This document shows, in pieces, positions 1-9,282 of a stretch of DNA of 64,000 bases (position 1 is the first letter of the stretch; the number at the start of each line of letters is the position of its first letter). Source of the DNA: an uncultured Lachnospiraceae bacterium (GTDB taxonomy: Bacteria; Bacillota; Clostridia; Lachnospirales; Lachnospiraceae). The stretch covers positions 1 to 64,000 of the forward strand of contig CAKRYR010000006.1 of NCBI GenBank assembly GCA_934432595.1, given 5' to 3'. The position numbers were made by a program, and so were the translations under genes. A model generated the notes under the pieces. That model did not search any database and was not told the origin of the DNA. It saw nothing but the letters and a program-made list of their open reading frames with translations.

Positions 1-1134
1 TTTATTTATGATAATTCAGAAGCAAAAATACATGTAAAAGTAGAGGGAAATTATTTATGTGTACCTGAGGAAAACAGCGAATTAACTAAGTTTCTAGAAG
101 GAGCAACTAATATATCTAAAAAATGGAGCATAGTAAAGGATAAAGATAAAGAAGAAGACAAAGATAAAAATGAGAATAAAGATAATATAAAGGATAATGG
201 AGATAAGAATAATACCTCAGGAGCAAATAATAATAAGGGAAATGTAAATAACAATAATAATAATTCAAGTAATAATACATCTTCTAATAAAGGTAATAAC
301 AATAATAATCAATCAAAAGGTAATTATGATAATGTTAATATGTATGATAAATTAGCTAATAATAATGATTATAAGACAGATACAGAGGGGGCAATAGAGG
401 GTGTTAAGACAAGTGATAATGAGATACAAGTAGAATTAAATAATGGAATGATAATAAGCGCTATGGGGGATTTTGAAGAAAGTATAAGGTTAATGGTTAA
501 GGAGATTAAGAGTAAGAGAAAAGAGTGGAACTGGGTTAATAGTTTAACAAAAGATATAGGAATAAATAAGGGAATATATGATATTTTCTTTGTTAATAGC
601 AAAGGAGTAAAAGTAAATACAGGAAAAGGAACAAAGATATCAATATTATCAAGGGAAAAATTACAAAAAGCAGATGTTTACTATATTAGAACTTCTAGTG
701 AGAGATTAAAGTTAAAGTCATGGAAAGAAGAGTATACAGTTAAGTTTAGAATGATAAAAAATGGATATTATACTTTAATCTTGAATGATAAGAATAATCT
801 TATTAAAGGAAAAGGTGATGATGTAAATATAGTAGATAAAGATAGCACAACAGATAATAATGATAAAAATTCTAATAAGAATACTGATACAATTAATGAC
901 AAAGATAATCAGGGTGGTACAGAAGAGGATAAAACAAATGAAAATGCTAGTAAAGATGGTGATATAAACACGTTACAAGATAGCACTAATCATAATATTC
1001 AAAACACTGACAAACAGCAAAATGATAAAGAAGACGGTATTAACTGGGTGATTATTATTAGTATTATTAGTAGTATAATAGTAATGATAATAGTATCGGG
1101 ATTTATATTAAAAAGATTTTCAAAAGATAAATAA
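1..1134 (+). CDS. Asn-rich membrane-anchored surface protein, 5' truncated by window edge
   Basis: Frame 1 is open from the first base to the TAA at 1132-1134, giving at least 377 residues; the true start lies outside the window, so the ATG at 340 is internal. Visible parts in order are a short folded stretch (residues 1-45), a low-complexity Lys/Asp/Asn linker (about 46-115, with several runs of Asn), a folded-looking segment (about 125-270), a second Asp/Asn/Lys-rich linker (about 275-345) and a C-terminal hydrophobic helix followed by the basic tail KRFSKDK. That layout fits a cell-surface protein held by a C-terminal membrane helix, with the bulk outside. No LPXTG motif is present. The family is not recognised. 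It converges on the Ig-like gene at 1233-1847 across a shared terminator. Confidence 0.75.
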   Translation, partial: FIYDNSEAKIHVKVEGNYLCVPEENSELTKFLEGATNISKKWSIVKDKDKEEDKDKNENKDNIKDNGDKNNTSGANNNKGNVNNNNNNSSNNTSSNKGNNNNNQSKGNYDNVNMYDKLANNNDYKTDTEGAIEGVKTSDNEIQVELNNGMIISAMGDFEESIRLMVKEIKSKRKEWNWVNSLTKDIGINKGIYDIFFVNSKGVKVNTGKGTKISILSREKLQKADVYYIRTSSERLKLKSWKEEYTVKFRMIKNGYYTLILNDKNNLIKGKGDDVNIVDKDSTTDNNDKNSNKNTDTINDKDNQGGTEEDKTNENASKDGDINTLQDSTNHNIQNTDKQQNDKEDGINWVIIISIISSIIVMIIVSGFILKRFSKDK

Positions 1135-1142
1135 GAATAAAT

Positions 1143-1181
1143 AAAGACTGTGAAAAATGAAATTCATTTTTCACAGTCTTT
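1143..1181. terminator. Bidirectional terminator hairpin
   Basis: A perfect 19-bp inverted repeat (AAAGACTGTGAAAAATGAA and its complement, 1-nt centre) lies between two convergent genes. It carries A-runs on one side and T-runs on the other, so it can terminate transcription from both directions. Confidence 0.85.
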
Positions 1182-1232
1182 GTAATAATGTTTATTAATC
1201 TACAATATGTTATAAAAAAGTTGTGTTGTATA

Positions 1233-1847
1233 TTAGTTAGCTTTAAACTGTACAACATATGCACTGTCAGTTTTTAGTACATTTCCTGAGAATTGACCTT
1301 TACCTGAGATAGTGTAATAAGTAGTTTCAACGTAAGTATTATTGTAACCACCATTAACAGGCTCTTGCTTAACTAGTTTTTTAGTTGAAGACATATGAAC
1401 TCCATAATCTCTATCTCTTAATAATGGTTGGTTATTATAGAAGACAGTTACAGTCTTTCCACCTACAATAATATTACAATCTTTTTCGATATCAACGCCT
1501 TTAATAGTAAATTTAGCTGTAACTGATGATTTATAATTATTCTTACCCTTTACAACTACCTTAGCTGTACCAGCATCAATATTGTCTTTGTACTTTACAT
1601 CATAGTCTGCACCAACTTGTAAATCTTGTCCTTGATAAGTTACTTTTACTTCTGGTTTAATAGCTTGTCCAGTATAATCAAAAGAATCTTGGGATAAGGT
1701 AATAGTACAATCCTTTACAGAAACCTTTGAACTTGGACTAGCGTTAGCAGAAGTCTTATCCTTAACTACAAATCCTACAACTAATGCCATTGACATAGCA
1801 ACCCCTAAAGTTACAGCTAGTACTTTTTTAAAATTTTTGTTAATCAT
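1233..1847 (-). CDS. Secreted two-domain Ig-like protein
   Basis: A 204-residue protein with an N-terminal signal sequence (Lys-rich n-region, hydrophobic residues about 9-28, Ala-rich exit near 36). Residues about 42-117 resemble the MBG/YDG-type bacterial Ig-like module: YTGQAIKPEVKVTY, then a DYDVKYKDN stretch with DAGTA, and a closing FTIKG. A second related module (about 118-204) carries an FYNNQ segment and ISGKGQFSG. Cysteines open each module (KDCTI and KDCNI) and could pair. It is clearly paralogous over its full length to the protein at 40201-40806, which sits between two cysteine proteases. ATG start with a purine-rich ribosome site upstream on the minus strand. The biochemical role is unknown; a stand-alone adhesin, ligand-binding protein or inhibitor is possible. 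Confidence 0.8.
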   Translation of the reverse strand: MINKNFKKVLAVTLGVAMSMALVVGFVVKDKTSANASPSSKVSVKDCTITLSQDSFDYTGQAIKPEVKVTYQGQDLQVGADYDVKYKDNIDAGTAKVVVKGKNNYKSSVTAKFTIKGVDIEKDCNIIVGGKTVTVFYNNQPLLRDRDYGVHMSSTKKLVKQEPVNGGYNNTYVETTYYTISGKGQFSGNVLKTDSAYVVQFKAN

Positions 1848-2081
1848 ATAATTTCCCCTTTTCTAATAAATATTTTGTTATTTGTTGTACAACTGTTTTT
1901 ATTTTAACATAAAATATTACAAAAAAAAGCACTTTATGTAATAATTAATTTATATATAAGTAATAGTATATATATTATATAATTATTTAAATCAAATTTT
2001 GTTTTAGTTAATATAGATATATTTTATTTAGATAGGTTGTATGTTTTTTTCTTTTTTTTTCTTGATAATTAAGGTTAGAAA

Positions 2082-2270
2082 ATGAAGATAATGGTATTTA
2101 ATATAGCTATTATTATGTGTCTAGGTATAAATAATAAGGATAATAAAGTCATATCTAAGAATAATTCCAAAAATATAATTCATAAAGAGGTTGTTGATGG
2201 AGTTGAAATAGAGATACTTGCAGATAGTGGAGTATTTCCAAAGGATGCAAGTGCAACAATAAAGAAATAA
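2082..2270 (+). pseudogene. Small ORF, probable remnant of a surface protein
   Basis: A 62-residue ORF with a hydrophobic start (MKIMVFNIAIIMCLG) and a polar middle. It ends in VEIEILADSGVFPKDASATI, which resembles the opening strand of repeat modules in large clostridial surface proteins. The frame stops abruptly there, directly before a terminator, so it looks like the head of a longer gene whose body was lost. The ribosome site is weak. It could still be a genuine small secreted peptide; no lipobox is convincing because Met precedes the Cys. Confidence 0.35.
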
Positions 2271-2285
2271 TTATATATTAAAAAT

Positions 2286-2350
2286 GAGACATTAAGTTAC
2301 CATAATCATTAGGTTATGATTAGAGTGACAACTTAGTGTCTCAATTTTTG
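2286..2350. terminator. Terminator between convergent genes
   Basis: Arms at 2286-2298 (GAGACATTAAGTT) and 2330-2342 pair over 13 bp with one G-T wobble, followed by a T-run. It separates the remnant ORF from the end of the heparinase-like gene on the other strand. Confidence 0.65.
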
Positions 2351-2371
2351 AAATATGTAAAATGCAAAGGG

Positions 2372-5300
2372 TTATTTGGATAAAGTAATCTTCTTATCAC
2401 TTGTTCTTTGATAAATTACACTATCAGATTTAGAAGTTTTAACAGTAGCATTATTAACTTTCCAGGTTCCAAATGAAGCATCAACAATTATTAAATCATA
2501 TGTAGAACTTAAGTTTTCACCTGATAAATCAATATTGAATGATTTTTTATTTGCACTACCACTCTTGATTACAACTACAGCTTGATTCTTCAAATTAATT
2601 AAGTGATAATCAGAAGTTTCTTTATGTGATGGTTTAATGGAGGTATTGAAATCATTATCCATCATTTGCATTACATTGATAATAGTATCTGTTTTTTGTG
2701 CATTTTTAGGTGAGATTTGAACTCTCCATGTACCAGGTTCAGCATCATCCCATACTTTTGAATTCCATTCTGCATTATTAGAAAATTCACTTGGGAAGTT
2801 TTTGCCAAATACATTAAATTCATTACCCTTGCCACCTATTATTTCAGTTTTTATTTTAGGTGTTAGAGTGGTATTAATTAACTTACCATTTCTACCTTTA
2901 GTAGTTCTACGAATTGTTGCAACATTACCTGAGTATGTAGGTTTTTCTACTGTATGAATTAAAAAGTATTTTTTATAATTAGCATCACTTGAACTTACAT
3001 TATCTATTACAATTGCAGTTGCAGGTTCTTTTGATTTACCTGTATTGATAAATAAGAATCCACGTTGATAACTAGTTATTTTTTGTGTATAGGCATTTGT
3101 TAAATCACCTTTCATATAGCTATATATAGGCTTTTTAGCATTAGGTCCAGAAGCTGAGGATATAGTATCACTAAAGTGATATTTTGATTTAATTTGGTCA
3201 ATTGTTCCCATTTCACCGCCTGTTTTTTGACCACCATCATTTACTGTATCACCAAATTTTTCATTAGGATTGTATACAAGTAAACAGTTATGAGCTATTG
3301 TTCTCTTATTATAATTTCTATCGTGAATACCATTATATCCACCGCCACCAATTTGTTTGCCATTACTGTATAGTTTAATGCCTTCATATATACCAGAATC
3401 TACAGCTAAACCACCTTTATAATATAATTCAAATTGGCCATTATCTGCATGCTCATGATTAAAGGTCTTATATTCGCCTACTTTAAAGGTTGCCATTGCA
3501 GTATTAGATGATATTGTATCACCCCATCCAGTTCTTGCAACCATATATCCAATTGGACTACCATAGAATTTAGTAAGAGGTAAGTCACTAACGGATTTCT
3601 TTGCTGAACTTTCATCTAGGTATAGTATTTGAATAGTAGGCATAAATCTTCGCCATTCAGTAAGCATTGAACTATCTCTGTATTTTAAACTGTTATCTTC
3701 AAGTTGACCTAATATGTATGGATCCTTAGATAAATGAGAACAATATATTAATGCTTCAATGCAAGCTGGATCACTTGTCCATTTTTCACCTAAAGCAGCT
3801 TTTTTATACATATCACCATTTCTTATTTGTTGTCCGTCAGGACGAGCTCCATATATCCATTGATAAGCAGTATTACTATGCTCAGGACCAAATACATTAG
3901 GATAACCGATAGTATTTAGTAATGAAGACGCAATTATTTCAGAGTTAAATCTAGCCCAAGAGTATACTTGTCCTTGATAATGCATACCAGCTGTTGAAAG
4001 AAATCTTCTTGCAGGAATATATTTTTCATTAAGTGCCTTAGCTACTAAGTTGTACATACTAGGATCTTCATCATACATTGCAATTCCAGCAGCAAGATTA
4101 CCAACTAATATAGGTCTACCTGAGGCATGTGAGGTAACAGCTCCAAGTTTATTCATATTGAATGGATAACCAGTTTCAAGGTATTTGGATACTTTAAACA
4201 TATTATCGCGCATCATTGCTCTATCACTAGAACTTGCTAAATCATAACACCAATCGTATACCATAGCAGCTGTAACTAATACATCAACAGAATACTGGCT
4301 TCTTGAATAAGCATCTTTTTCAACACTTGTCATATTGTTATATGAAGGAATTAATGATTTATACCAATTTATTGCATTTTTTCCAGCTTCTTTATCACCT
4401 TTTATTAAGTAGATAGTTGCAGCAGCTTGTATTTTAGGTAAAGCTTTTGTAACTCCTCCTTGTAGATTGTATTTTTTATAATTATATAATAATCTATCCC
4501 AAGCTACTTTATTATATGAGTTAGTTAGGTTTTTCTTTATATTTGCTATATCTTTTTTAGTTACAAATAATCTAGGGTGAGAAGTTGTTATCTTACCTAC
4601 TGTTGATACACTTTTTACATTTGAAGAAGTATTATCTTCTGTATTTACATCATCATACCTATCAGAATCTGTATTGGTCTCCTGTGAAGTTGAGTCACTC
4701 GTATCAGAGGAACCATCTTTATTAGCAGTTTCTTTATCAGATTTATTGATTGCAAAGAACAATATGGAATCATCTGTATTAAAGTTATCTGTTATATAGT
4801 TTTCATCAAGGGTGTATCCTTTAGGTAGATTGGTTACTTTAAAGGTATATTTTCCTACAGATAAATTTCTAAATACTTTTGAATATTTAGTAGTTTTATA
4901 ATCATAAAAATTTTCTTTTGAACTAGTATCTAATTGTATACTTGCATTTTCTAATGGTTTATTTGTATCAGAGTCTAGTATATTAACAGTAATTTGTACG
5001 GTGTCTTTTTTTGTTTCTTGTATAGTATCTTTTTTTGTTTCTTCTACTGTATCTGAAGTAGTGTTATTGTTGTTATTTGAACTGGAATCTTTAGCTAAAT
5101 ACATAATTGCAGTAGGAGCACCATCACTTTTTTTAAGATTTCTCATATCTGCAACTTTTGATTGTGATATTGCTTTATATCCATTTGGAATAGTTACCAA
5201 TTCAACTTTGTATTGTGATTTATTTATACCTCTAATAAAAGTAACTGGTGATTTCATAGAGAATGATGTTAATTCTTTATTTGTTGAAATATTAGTTACT

Positions 5301-5881
5301 TTTATTTTAGCTCCAAGAACAGGTGTGTTAGACTTTTTCTCAACAACTCTTACTTTTAAAACAAGACCATCACTTTTGTTATTTTTATCTAAAAAGATAT
5401 CTTCTTGTGCTAAATTACTTTGAACTACTTTTGTATTATTTTTTGTATTATTGTTACATTGTATAGGGTCTATTGAGGTATTTGCTAAACTTAAAGTTTT
5501 TGATGAATTATTTGAAATAATTACAACATCATTACAACCAGTAGTGTCACTTATTTTAAATTCATATGTATCTTTATTTGCAAGTTGATATTTATATGAA
5601 CCATTTTTTAAAGAATTAGTAGAGGCAACGCCATTTTTATTTGTTGTAAGCGTTTTTATTTTTTTATTAGATTTTAGTATGGTTAAAGTATAATTTGGAA
5701 CAGATTTCCCATTATTATTGAGAATTGTTACTTCAAAGCTATTATTTGTGTTTTTTTTATAATTAAGTATACCTCTTGCCCTTAAAAAAGATTTTGAAAT
5801 GCTTAAAAGTGCAATAATACAAATTGAAAACATAGCTATTAATAATTTAGAATGTATTTTCATCTTATTATTAGTTATCAT
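2372..5881 (-). CDS. Heparinase II/III-family-like polysaccharide lyase with Cna-B-like N-terminal modules
   Basis: A 1169-residue exported protein. The start is fixed by the strong GAGGGGG site just upstream of the ATG. A signal/anchor helix (about 12-30) is followed by three Cna-B/SpaA-like beta modules (about 45-125, 170-270 and 295-380), an acidic Ser/Thr/Asp linker (about 385-425), and a catalytic-type region opening with HPRLFVTKKDI, typical of heparinase/alginate-lyase alpha-toroids. The C-terminal beta region has the heparinase II/III signature FNHEHADNGQFELYYKGG and a later AHNCLLVYN segment. Known family members cleave uronic-acid-containing glycans by beta-elimination; the substrate here cannot be told. 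No sortase motif is visible, so it is either secreted or held by the N-terminal helix. It stands alone on the minus strand beside other surface genes. Confidence 0.8.
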   Translation of the reverse strand: MITNNKMKIHSKLLIAMFSICIIALLSISKSFLRARGILNYKKNTNNSFEVTILNNNGKSVPNYTLTILKSNKKIKTLTTNKNGVASTNSLKNGSYKYQLANKDTYEFKISDTTGCNDVVIISNNSSKTLSLANTSIDPIQCNNNTKNNTKVVQSNLAQEDIFLDKNNKSDGLVLKVRVVEKKSNTPVLGAKIKVTNISTNKELTSFSMKSPVTFIRGINKSQYKVELVTIPNGYKAISQSKVADMRNLKKSDGAPTAIMYLAKDSSSNNNNNTTSDTVEETKKDTIQETKKDTVQITVNILDSDTNKPLENASIQLDTSSKENFYDYKTTKYSKVFRNLSVGKYTFKVTNLPKGYTLDENYITDNFNTDDSILFFAINKSDKETANKDGSSDTSDSTSQETNTDSDRYDDVNTEDNTSSNVKSVSTVGKITTSHPRLFVTKKDIANIKKNLTNSYNKVAWDRLLYNYKKYNLQGGVTKALPKIQAAATIYLIKGDKEAGKNAINWYKSLIPSYNNMTSVEKDAYSRSQYSVDVLVTAAMVYDWCYDLASSSDRAMMRDNMFKVSKYLETGYPFNMNKLGAVTSHASGRPILVGNLAAGIAMYDEDPSMYNLVAKALNEKYIPARRFLSTAGMHYQGQVYSWARFNSEIIASSLLNTIGYPNVFGPEHSNTAYQWIYGARPDGQQIRNGDMYKKAALGEKWTSDPACIEALIYCSHLSKDPYILGQLEDNSLKYRDSSMLTEWRRFMPTIQILYLDESSAKKSVSDLPLTKFYGSPIGYMVARTGWGDTISSNTAMATFKVGEYKTFNHEHADNGQFELYYKGGLAVDSGIYEGIKLYSNGKQIGGGGYNGIHDRNYNKRTIAHNCLLVYNPNEKFGDTVNDGGQKTGGEMGTIDQIKSKYHFSDTISSASGPNAKKPIYSYMKGDLTNAYTQKITSYQRGFLFINTGKSKEPATAIVIDNVSSSDANYKKYFLIHTVEKPTYSGNVATIRRTTKGRNGKLINTTLTPKIKTEIIGGKGNEFNVFGKNFPSEFSNNAEWNSKVWDDAEPGTWRVQISPKNAQKTDTIINVMQMMDNDFNTSIKPSHKETSDYHLINLKNQAVVVIKSGSANKKSFNIDLSGENLSSTYDLIIVDASFGTWKVNNATVKTSKSDSVIYQRTSDKKITLSK

Positions 5882-6183
5882 GTTATTCCCCCTCGTATAA
5901 ATATTATGTTTGATATTGTTACTATTTTTTGAAAACTCAAACTATTATAATTAATTATATCAGTTAAATTCTTTCGAAAAAATTACAAAATACAAATAAA
6001 ATGTAATAATATTGTAACATGTTTAAAGAAGAAATACAATGATTTTAAGAGTTATATATAATTATTTAGAAATAATTTATATAATATAATAAAGAAATAA
6101 TTTTTTTCTTTTTTATGTATAATTTTATATGTCTCAAAAGTAAATTTTTTATTTGAATGTTTTTTGGCACTTTAATATTTATA
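5882..6183. other. Intergenic, AT-rich, no gene seen
   Basis: About 300 bp between two minus-strand genes. It should hold the promoter of the heparinase-like gene; TATAAT-like hexamers occur on the minus strand near 5943-5960, but I could not pair one with a convincing -35. No RNA structure or conserved ORF was seen. Confidence 0.4.
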
Positions 6184-6693
6184 CTATTTAAATAAAGCAC
6201 TTATAAATGCACCACAGGAAGAAAGTATGGATGAAATAATTGGGAAGAAGATAAATAGGAGGATAAATAGCTTAACTATTGCGCCTGAATTATCCTTTTT
6301 TTGAGTGTTATTTCCAAATACTTCATCATGACTGTTTTGAGCTACTGTGGTCGTTTTGTATGTTGAACTAGTTGTAGATGTTTGGCGTGCAACTTTCTTA
6401 GCACTTTCTTTGGCTTTTTTCTTAGCTTCATATTTATCACTTGCACATTCATATGGAGGATTAGATATATGTTTATCTTTACCATTCTCATGTACTATAG
6501 TAATTGAATCGCCAGATGATACTACTTGACATCCTTTTGAACTGGATTCTTGTATAGTGTCATCCTCGTCTAATACATAGTCAAAAGAATTGATATAATA
6601 ATCAGTTGTATAATCAAAACTATTGCCAAAGTCCATACTAGTTAGTTCTTCGTATGCAATATTTACTTTATTTTTTTCTAATGTATTTTCCAT
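6184..6693 (-). CDS. Small tail-anchored protein of unknown function
   Basis: A 169-residue protein. The start MENTLEKNK is chosen because AGAGG lies 7-8 nt upstream; an in-frame ATG 18 codons earlier has no such site. The N-terminal half is acidic and Tyr/Ser/Asp-rich (residues 15-60), followed by a Lys/Ala-rich, helix-prone stretch (about 88-105), a Ser/Thr-rich linker, and a strongly hydrophobic C-terminal helix (about 140-165) with a short tail. This suggests a protein held in the membrane by its C-terminus. No recognised family. It faces away from the spoIIIA operon. Confidence 0.6.
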   Translation of the reverse strand: MENTLEKNKVNIAYEELTSMDFGNSFDYTTDYYINSFDYVLDEDDTIQESSSKGCQVVSSGDSITIVHENGKDKHISNPPYECASDKYEAKKKAKESAKKVARQTSTTSSTYKTTTVAQNSHDEVFGNNTQKKDNSGAIVKLFILLFIFFPIISSILSSCGAFISALFK

Positions 6694-6867
6694 AGTTAAC
6701 CTCTTTTCTGAGTGATTTGTCATAATAATGTGATGCATTTTTAACATATCTATATGTATAAAAATTACGTTGCATTTATCAAGTTAATCTTTGTTCTCAA
6801 GTTCTTGATATATTTTATCGTACATAAATATAATACCATATTTTTAACTTATTTAAAATACAATATT

Positions 6868-6897
6868 GTAATATTTTAACATTATATCCCATATATT
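6868..6897 (+). promoter_or_regulatory. Sigma-E-like promoter of the spoIIIA operon
   Basis: GTAATATT, 14 bp, then CATATATT resembles the mother-cell sigma-E pattern (-35 ending in ATATT, -10 beginning CATA). It lies about 80 bp before spoIIIAA, an operon known in Bacillus to be sigma-E dependent. Match and spacing are seen; the activity is inferred. Confidence 0.45.
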
Positions 6898-6912
6898 TAG
6901 AAAGAGATTGCA

Positions 6913-6935
6913 GAGCAAAATTTGATATTTTGCTC
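6913..6935 (+). other. Leader hairpin ahead of spoIIIAA
   Basis: GAGCAAAAT and ATTTTGCTC form a perfect 9-bp stem with a 5-nt loop in the predicted 5' leader. No T-run follows, so it is not an obvious terminator. Confidence 0.5.
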
Positions 6936-6976
6936 GCAGTTCCTTCGCGATAAACGCTTTGGAATGGAGGATTAGT

Positions 6977-7996
6977 ATGTTAAAGAAAAATAATGATATT
7001 AAGAAGGAAATAATAAGAATATTACCTAAGGGTATTAGAGAGATTTTTAACAAGATTAATTTAGATTATAAAAAACTTACAGAGATTAGGTTAAGAGCTG
7101 ATAAACCAATATTGATTAATTATAATACTTGTGAGTATTTTATTAGTAATTATGGTGAATTGAGTGATTTAATAGAAGATGCATATGTTATATGTGAAGA
7201 GGAGATAAAGGAGTTAGTGCAATATGTATGTAATTATTCAGTATATGCACATGAGGAGGATATTAAACAAGGATTTATAACGATTGTTGGTGGGCATAGA
7301 ATTGGACTTGCAGGTAAGGTGGTAATAGAAGGAGATAGGATAAAGAATATAAAAAATATTAGTTGTGTAAATATTAGAGTTAGTCATCAAGTTATTGGCT
7401 GTGCAAGAAAAATAATGCCATATATATATGATGAAGAAAATAATAATATATTTCATACATTAATTGTATCACCACCAATGGGGGGAAAAACAACATTACT
7501 TAGAGATATAATAAGGATTATTTCTAATGAAAGTGGAATGAAGTCTAGTATTACTGTTGGATTAGTGGATGAAAGGTCAGAAATAGCTGCTTGTTATAAT
7601 GGGATACCTCAGAATGATATAGGTATAAGAACGGATATTATGGATTGTTGTCCAAAGGCAGAAGGAATGCTTATGTTATTGAGGTCTATGTCACCAAAAG
7701 TAATTGCAGTAGATGAGATAGGAGCAAGAAAGGATATTGAGGCAATAGAATATGTTATTAATTGTGGATGTAAGTTATTAGCAACCGTTCATGGAAATAG
7801 TGTAGAAGATATAAGAAGTAAACCTTTGTTAGGTAGGTTAGTGAGGGAAAGAATATTTGAGAGATATATTATTTTAAATAATTATAGAAATATTGGAAAT
7901 GTAAAAGAGATTTTTGATATGAGAGGTAATATTTTGCTATATGATACTTCTAGTGATAATGAGAGTATTGAAAAGGGAAATAAGTTGATGAATTAG
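6977..7996 (+). CDS. spoIIIAA: Stage III sporulation protein AA, ATPase
   Basis: A 339-residue secretion-type ATPase of the SpoIIIA channel, acting in the mother cell to support late forespore gene expression. The Walker A box PPMGGKTTLL has its Lys near residue 171, and the Walker B-like strand VIAVDEIG lies near 242-249. The length matches the family. The start at 6977 is chosen over the ATG at 6959 because that earlier codon overlaps the GGAGG at 6966-6970, which is correctly spaced for 6977. It is the first gene of an eight-gene run ending with spoIIIAH. The leader just before the ATG is almost identical to that of xseB. Confidence 0.97.
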   Translation: MLKKNNDIKKEIIRILPKGIREIFNKINLDYKKLTEIRLRADKPILINYNTCEYFISNYGELSDLIEDAYVICEEEIKELVQYVCNYSVYAHEEDIKQGFITIVGGHRIGLAGKVVIEGDRIKNIKNISCVNIRVSHQVIGCARKIMPYIYDEENNNIFHTLIVSPPMGGKTTLLRDIIRIISNESGMKSSITVGLVDERSEIAACYNGIPQNDIGIRTDIMDCCPKAEGMLMLLRSMSPKVIAVDEIGARKDIEAIEYVINCGCKLLATVHGNSVEDIRSKPLLGRLVRERIFERYIILNNYRNIGNVKEIFDMRGNILLYDTSSDNESIEKGNKLMN

Positions 7997-8042
7997 GTAG
8001 TAATTAAAGCAGCTTAATATAATAAAATAGATGAGGTGTCTT

Positions 8043-8567
8043 ATGATAATACATATTATAGGAATAATGTTTGTAATGGGTACAAGCATAGGGATTGGGT
8101 TCTATTTTGTACAAAAGGATAGGGATAGGCTCCATTTAATTAATGAACTGAAAAAGATGCTACTGTTATGGAAAGGGTGTGTTAGAAATGGTAATGAGGA
8201 TATACCGGAAGTATTTAGGAAGATAAGTAGTAAGTTAGATTATAGAATAGGTACGTTATTAGAGAATGTTGTAAATAAGATGAGCAAAATGGACGGAGAT
8301 AATATTAGACAAGTATGGCAAAATAATACAGAAAGAATATTTGAAAAAACGTCTTTAAAGAAAGAAGATATGGAATTAATTATAGGTATCGTTGATATTG
8401 TTGGTTTGATAGATAAGCAGCTACAGATAGAAAATTTAGAAAATTATATATATGAATTTGACTATAAAATAAAAAAGATAAAGGAACATATGATAGAGAA
8501 GCATAGAATATACAGACTTTTAAGTATTGTCGTAGGATTATTTATTGTAATGATTTTTTCATCTTGA
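8043..8567 (+). CDS. spoIIIAB: Stage III sporulation protein AB
   Basis: A 174-residue membrane protein with hydrophobic helices at both ends (about 1-18 and 155-174) around a charged helical core, the usual SpoIIIAB plan and close to the usual length of about 170. It resembles GspF-type inner-membrane platform proteins and is thought to anchor the SpoIIIAA ATPase. The start at 8043 is preferred because GAGGTG lies 6-7 nt upstream; the in-frame ATG at 8031 overlaps that site. It follows spoIIIAA by under 50 bp. Confidence 0.93.
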   Translation: MIIHIIGIMFVMGTSIGIGFYFVQKDRDRLHLINELKKMLLLWKGCVRNGNEDIPEVFRKISSKLDYRIGTLLENVVNKMSKMDGDNIRQVWQNNTERIFEKTSLKKEDMELIIGIVDIVGLIDKQLQIENLENYIYEFDYKIKKIKEHMIEKHRIYRLLSIVVGLFIVMIFSS

Positions 8568-8601
8568 AATTCGTAATAAGTTGTTTAGAAATGAGGTAAA
8601 T

Positions 8602-8796
8602 ATGGATATTAATATTATTTTTAAGATAGCAGCTGTAGGAATATTGGTATCAGTTTTAAGTCAGGTGCTTAAACATTCGGGTAGAGAAGAACATGCATTT
8701 TTAACTAGCTTAGCGGGATTAGTATTAGTTTTATTTTGGATAATTCCATATATTGCAGAATTATTTGAAACAATACAGAAGATTTTTTCGTTATGA
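8602..8796 (+). CDS. spoIIIAC: Stage III sporulation protein AC
   Basis: A 64-residue protein of two hydrophobic helices (about 5-22 and 36-54) around a polar turn KHSGREEHA, matching the short SpoIIIAC family in size and position. The ATG at 8602 follows GAGG at the proper distance; the upstream TTG at 8581 precedes the ribosome site and is rejected. Part of the mother-cell membrane base of the SpoIIIA-SpoIIQ channel. Confidence 0.93.
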   Translation: MDINIIFKIAAVGILVSVLSQVLKHSGREEHAFLTSLAGLVLVLFWIIPYIAELFETIQKIFSL

Positions 8797-8857
8797 GATT
8801 GATTGCAAAGATTGGTATATTTTAGGTTTGGAAATATATATGTTGGAGTGAATTTTT

Positions 8858-9235
8858 ATGATAAAGATTGTAATTCTAGGAGTTATAGCAGTGTTATTAG
8901 CTTTACAGTTTAATGATAAGAAAGAATATGCAACGTATATTAGTATAGTGTGTATGGTAGTAATTGCATTGTTTGTATTGGACAAGGTAAAGATTGTAGC
9001 AGATGTTATTGAGCAATTTAATAAATATACAAATATAGACACAGTATATATAAAAATGTTATTAAAAATGATAGGAATAACATATATTTCAGAAATTTCT
9101 ACACAGATATGTATGGATGCAGGATATGAAGGAATAGGAAAACAAATTGAGATAGCAAGTAAATTTACAATATTGGCAATAGGGATGCCTATTTTATTAA
9201 ATGTAATGAAGATGATTACCAATATTTTAGGATAA
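8858..9235 (+). CDS. spoIIIAD: Stage III sporulation protein AD
   Basis: A 125-residue membrane protein with about four hydrophobic segments and the conserved region IGITYISEISTQICMDAGYE that marks SpoIIIAD. Size and place between spoIIIAC and spoIIIAE agree with the family. TTGGAG precedes the ATG. Known as a component of the SpoIIIA complex in the mother-cell membrane; its precise role is not visible in the sequence. Confidence 0.95.
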   Translation: MIKIVILGVIAVLLALQFNDKKEYATYISIVCMVVIALFVLDKVKIVADVIEQFNKYTNIDTVYIKMLLKMIGITYISEISTQICMDAGYEGIGKQIEIASKFTILAIGMPILLNVMKMITNILG

Positions 9236-9282
9236 TGAAGAATTTAGTATAAAGATAATAGCTAGAAATAGAGGTAGTATGT

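Noticed and set aside
5001..5423. 140-residue plus-strand ORF inside the heparinase-like gene
   Set aside because: Antisense to well-supported coding sequence, no ribosome site, and composition rich in Phe/Ser/Leu as expected from the complement of Lys/Asn-rich codons.
8791..9222. 143-residue minus-strand ORF over spoIIIAD
   Set aside because: Complement of a recognised sporulation gene within an operon; no ribosome site.
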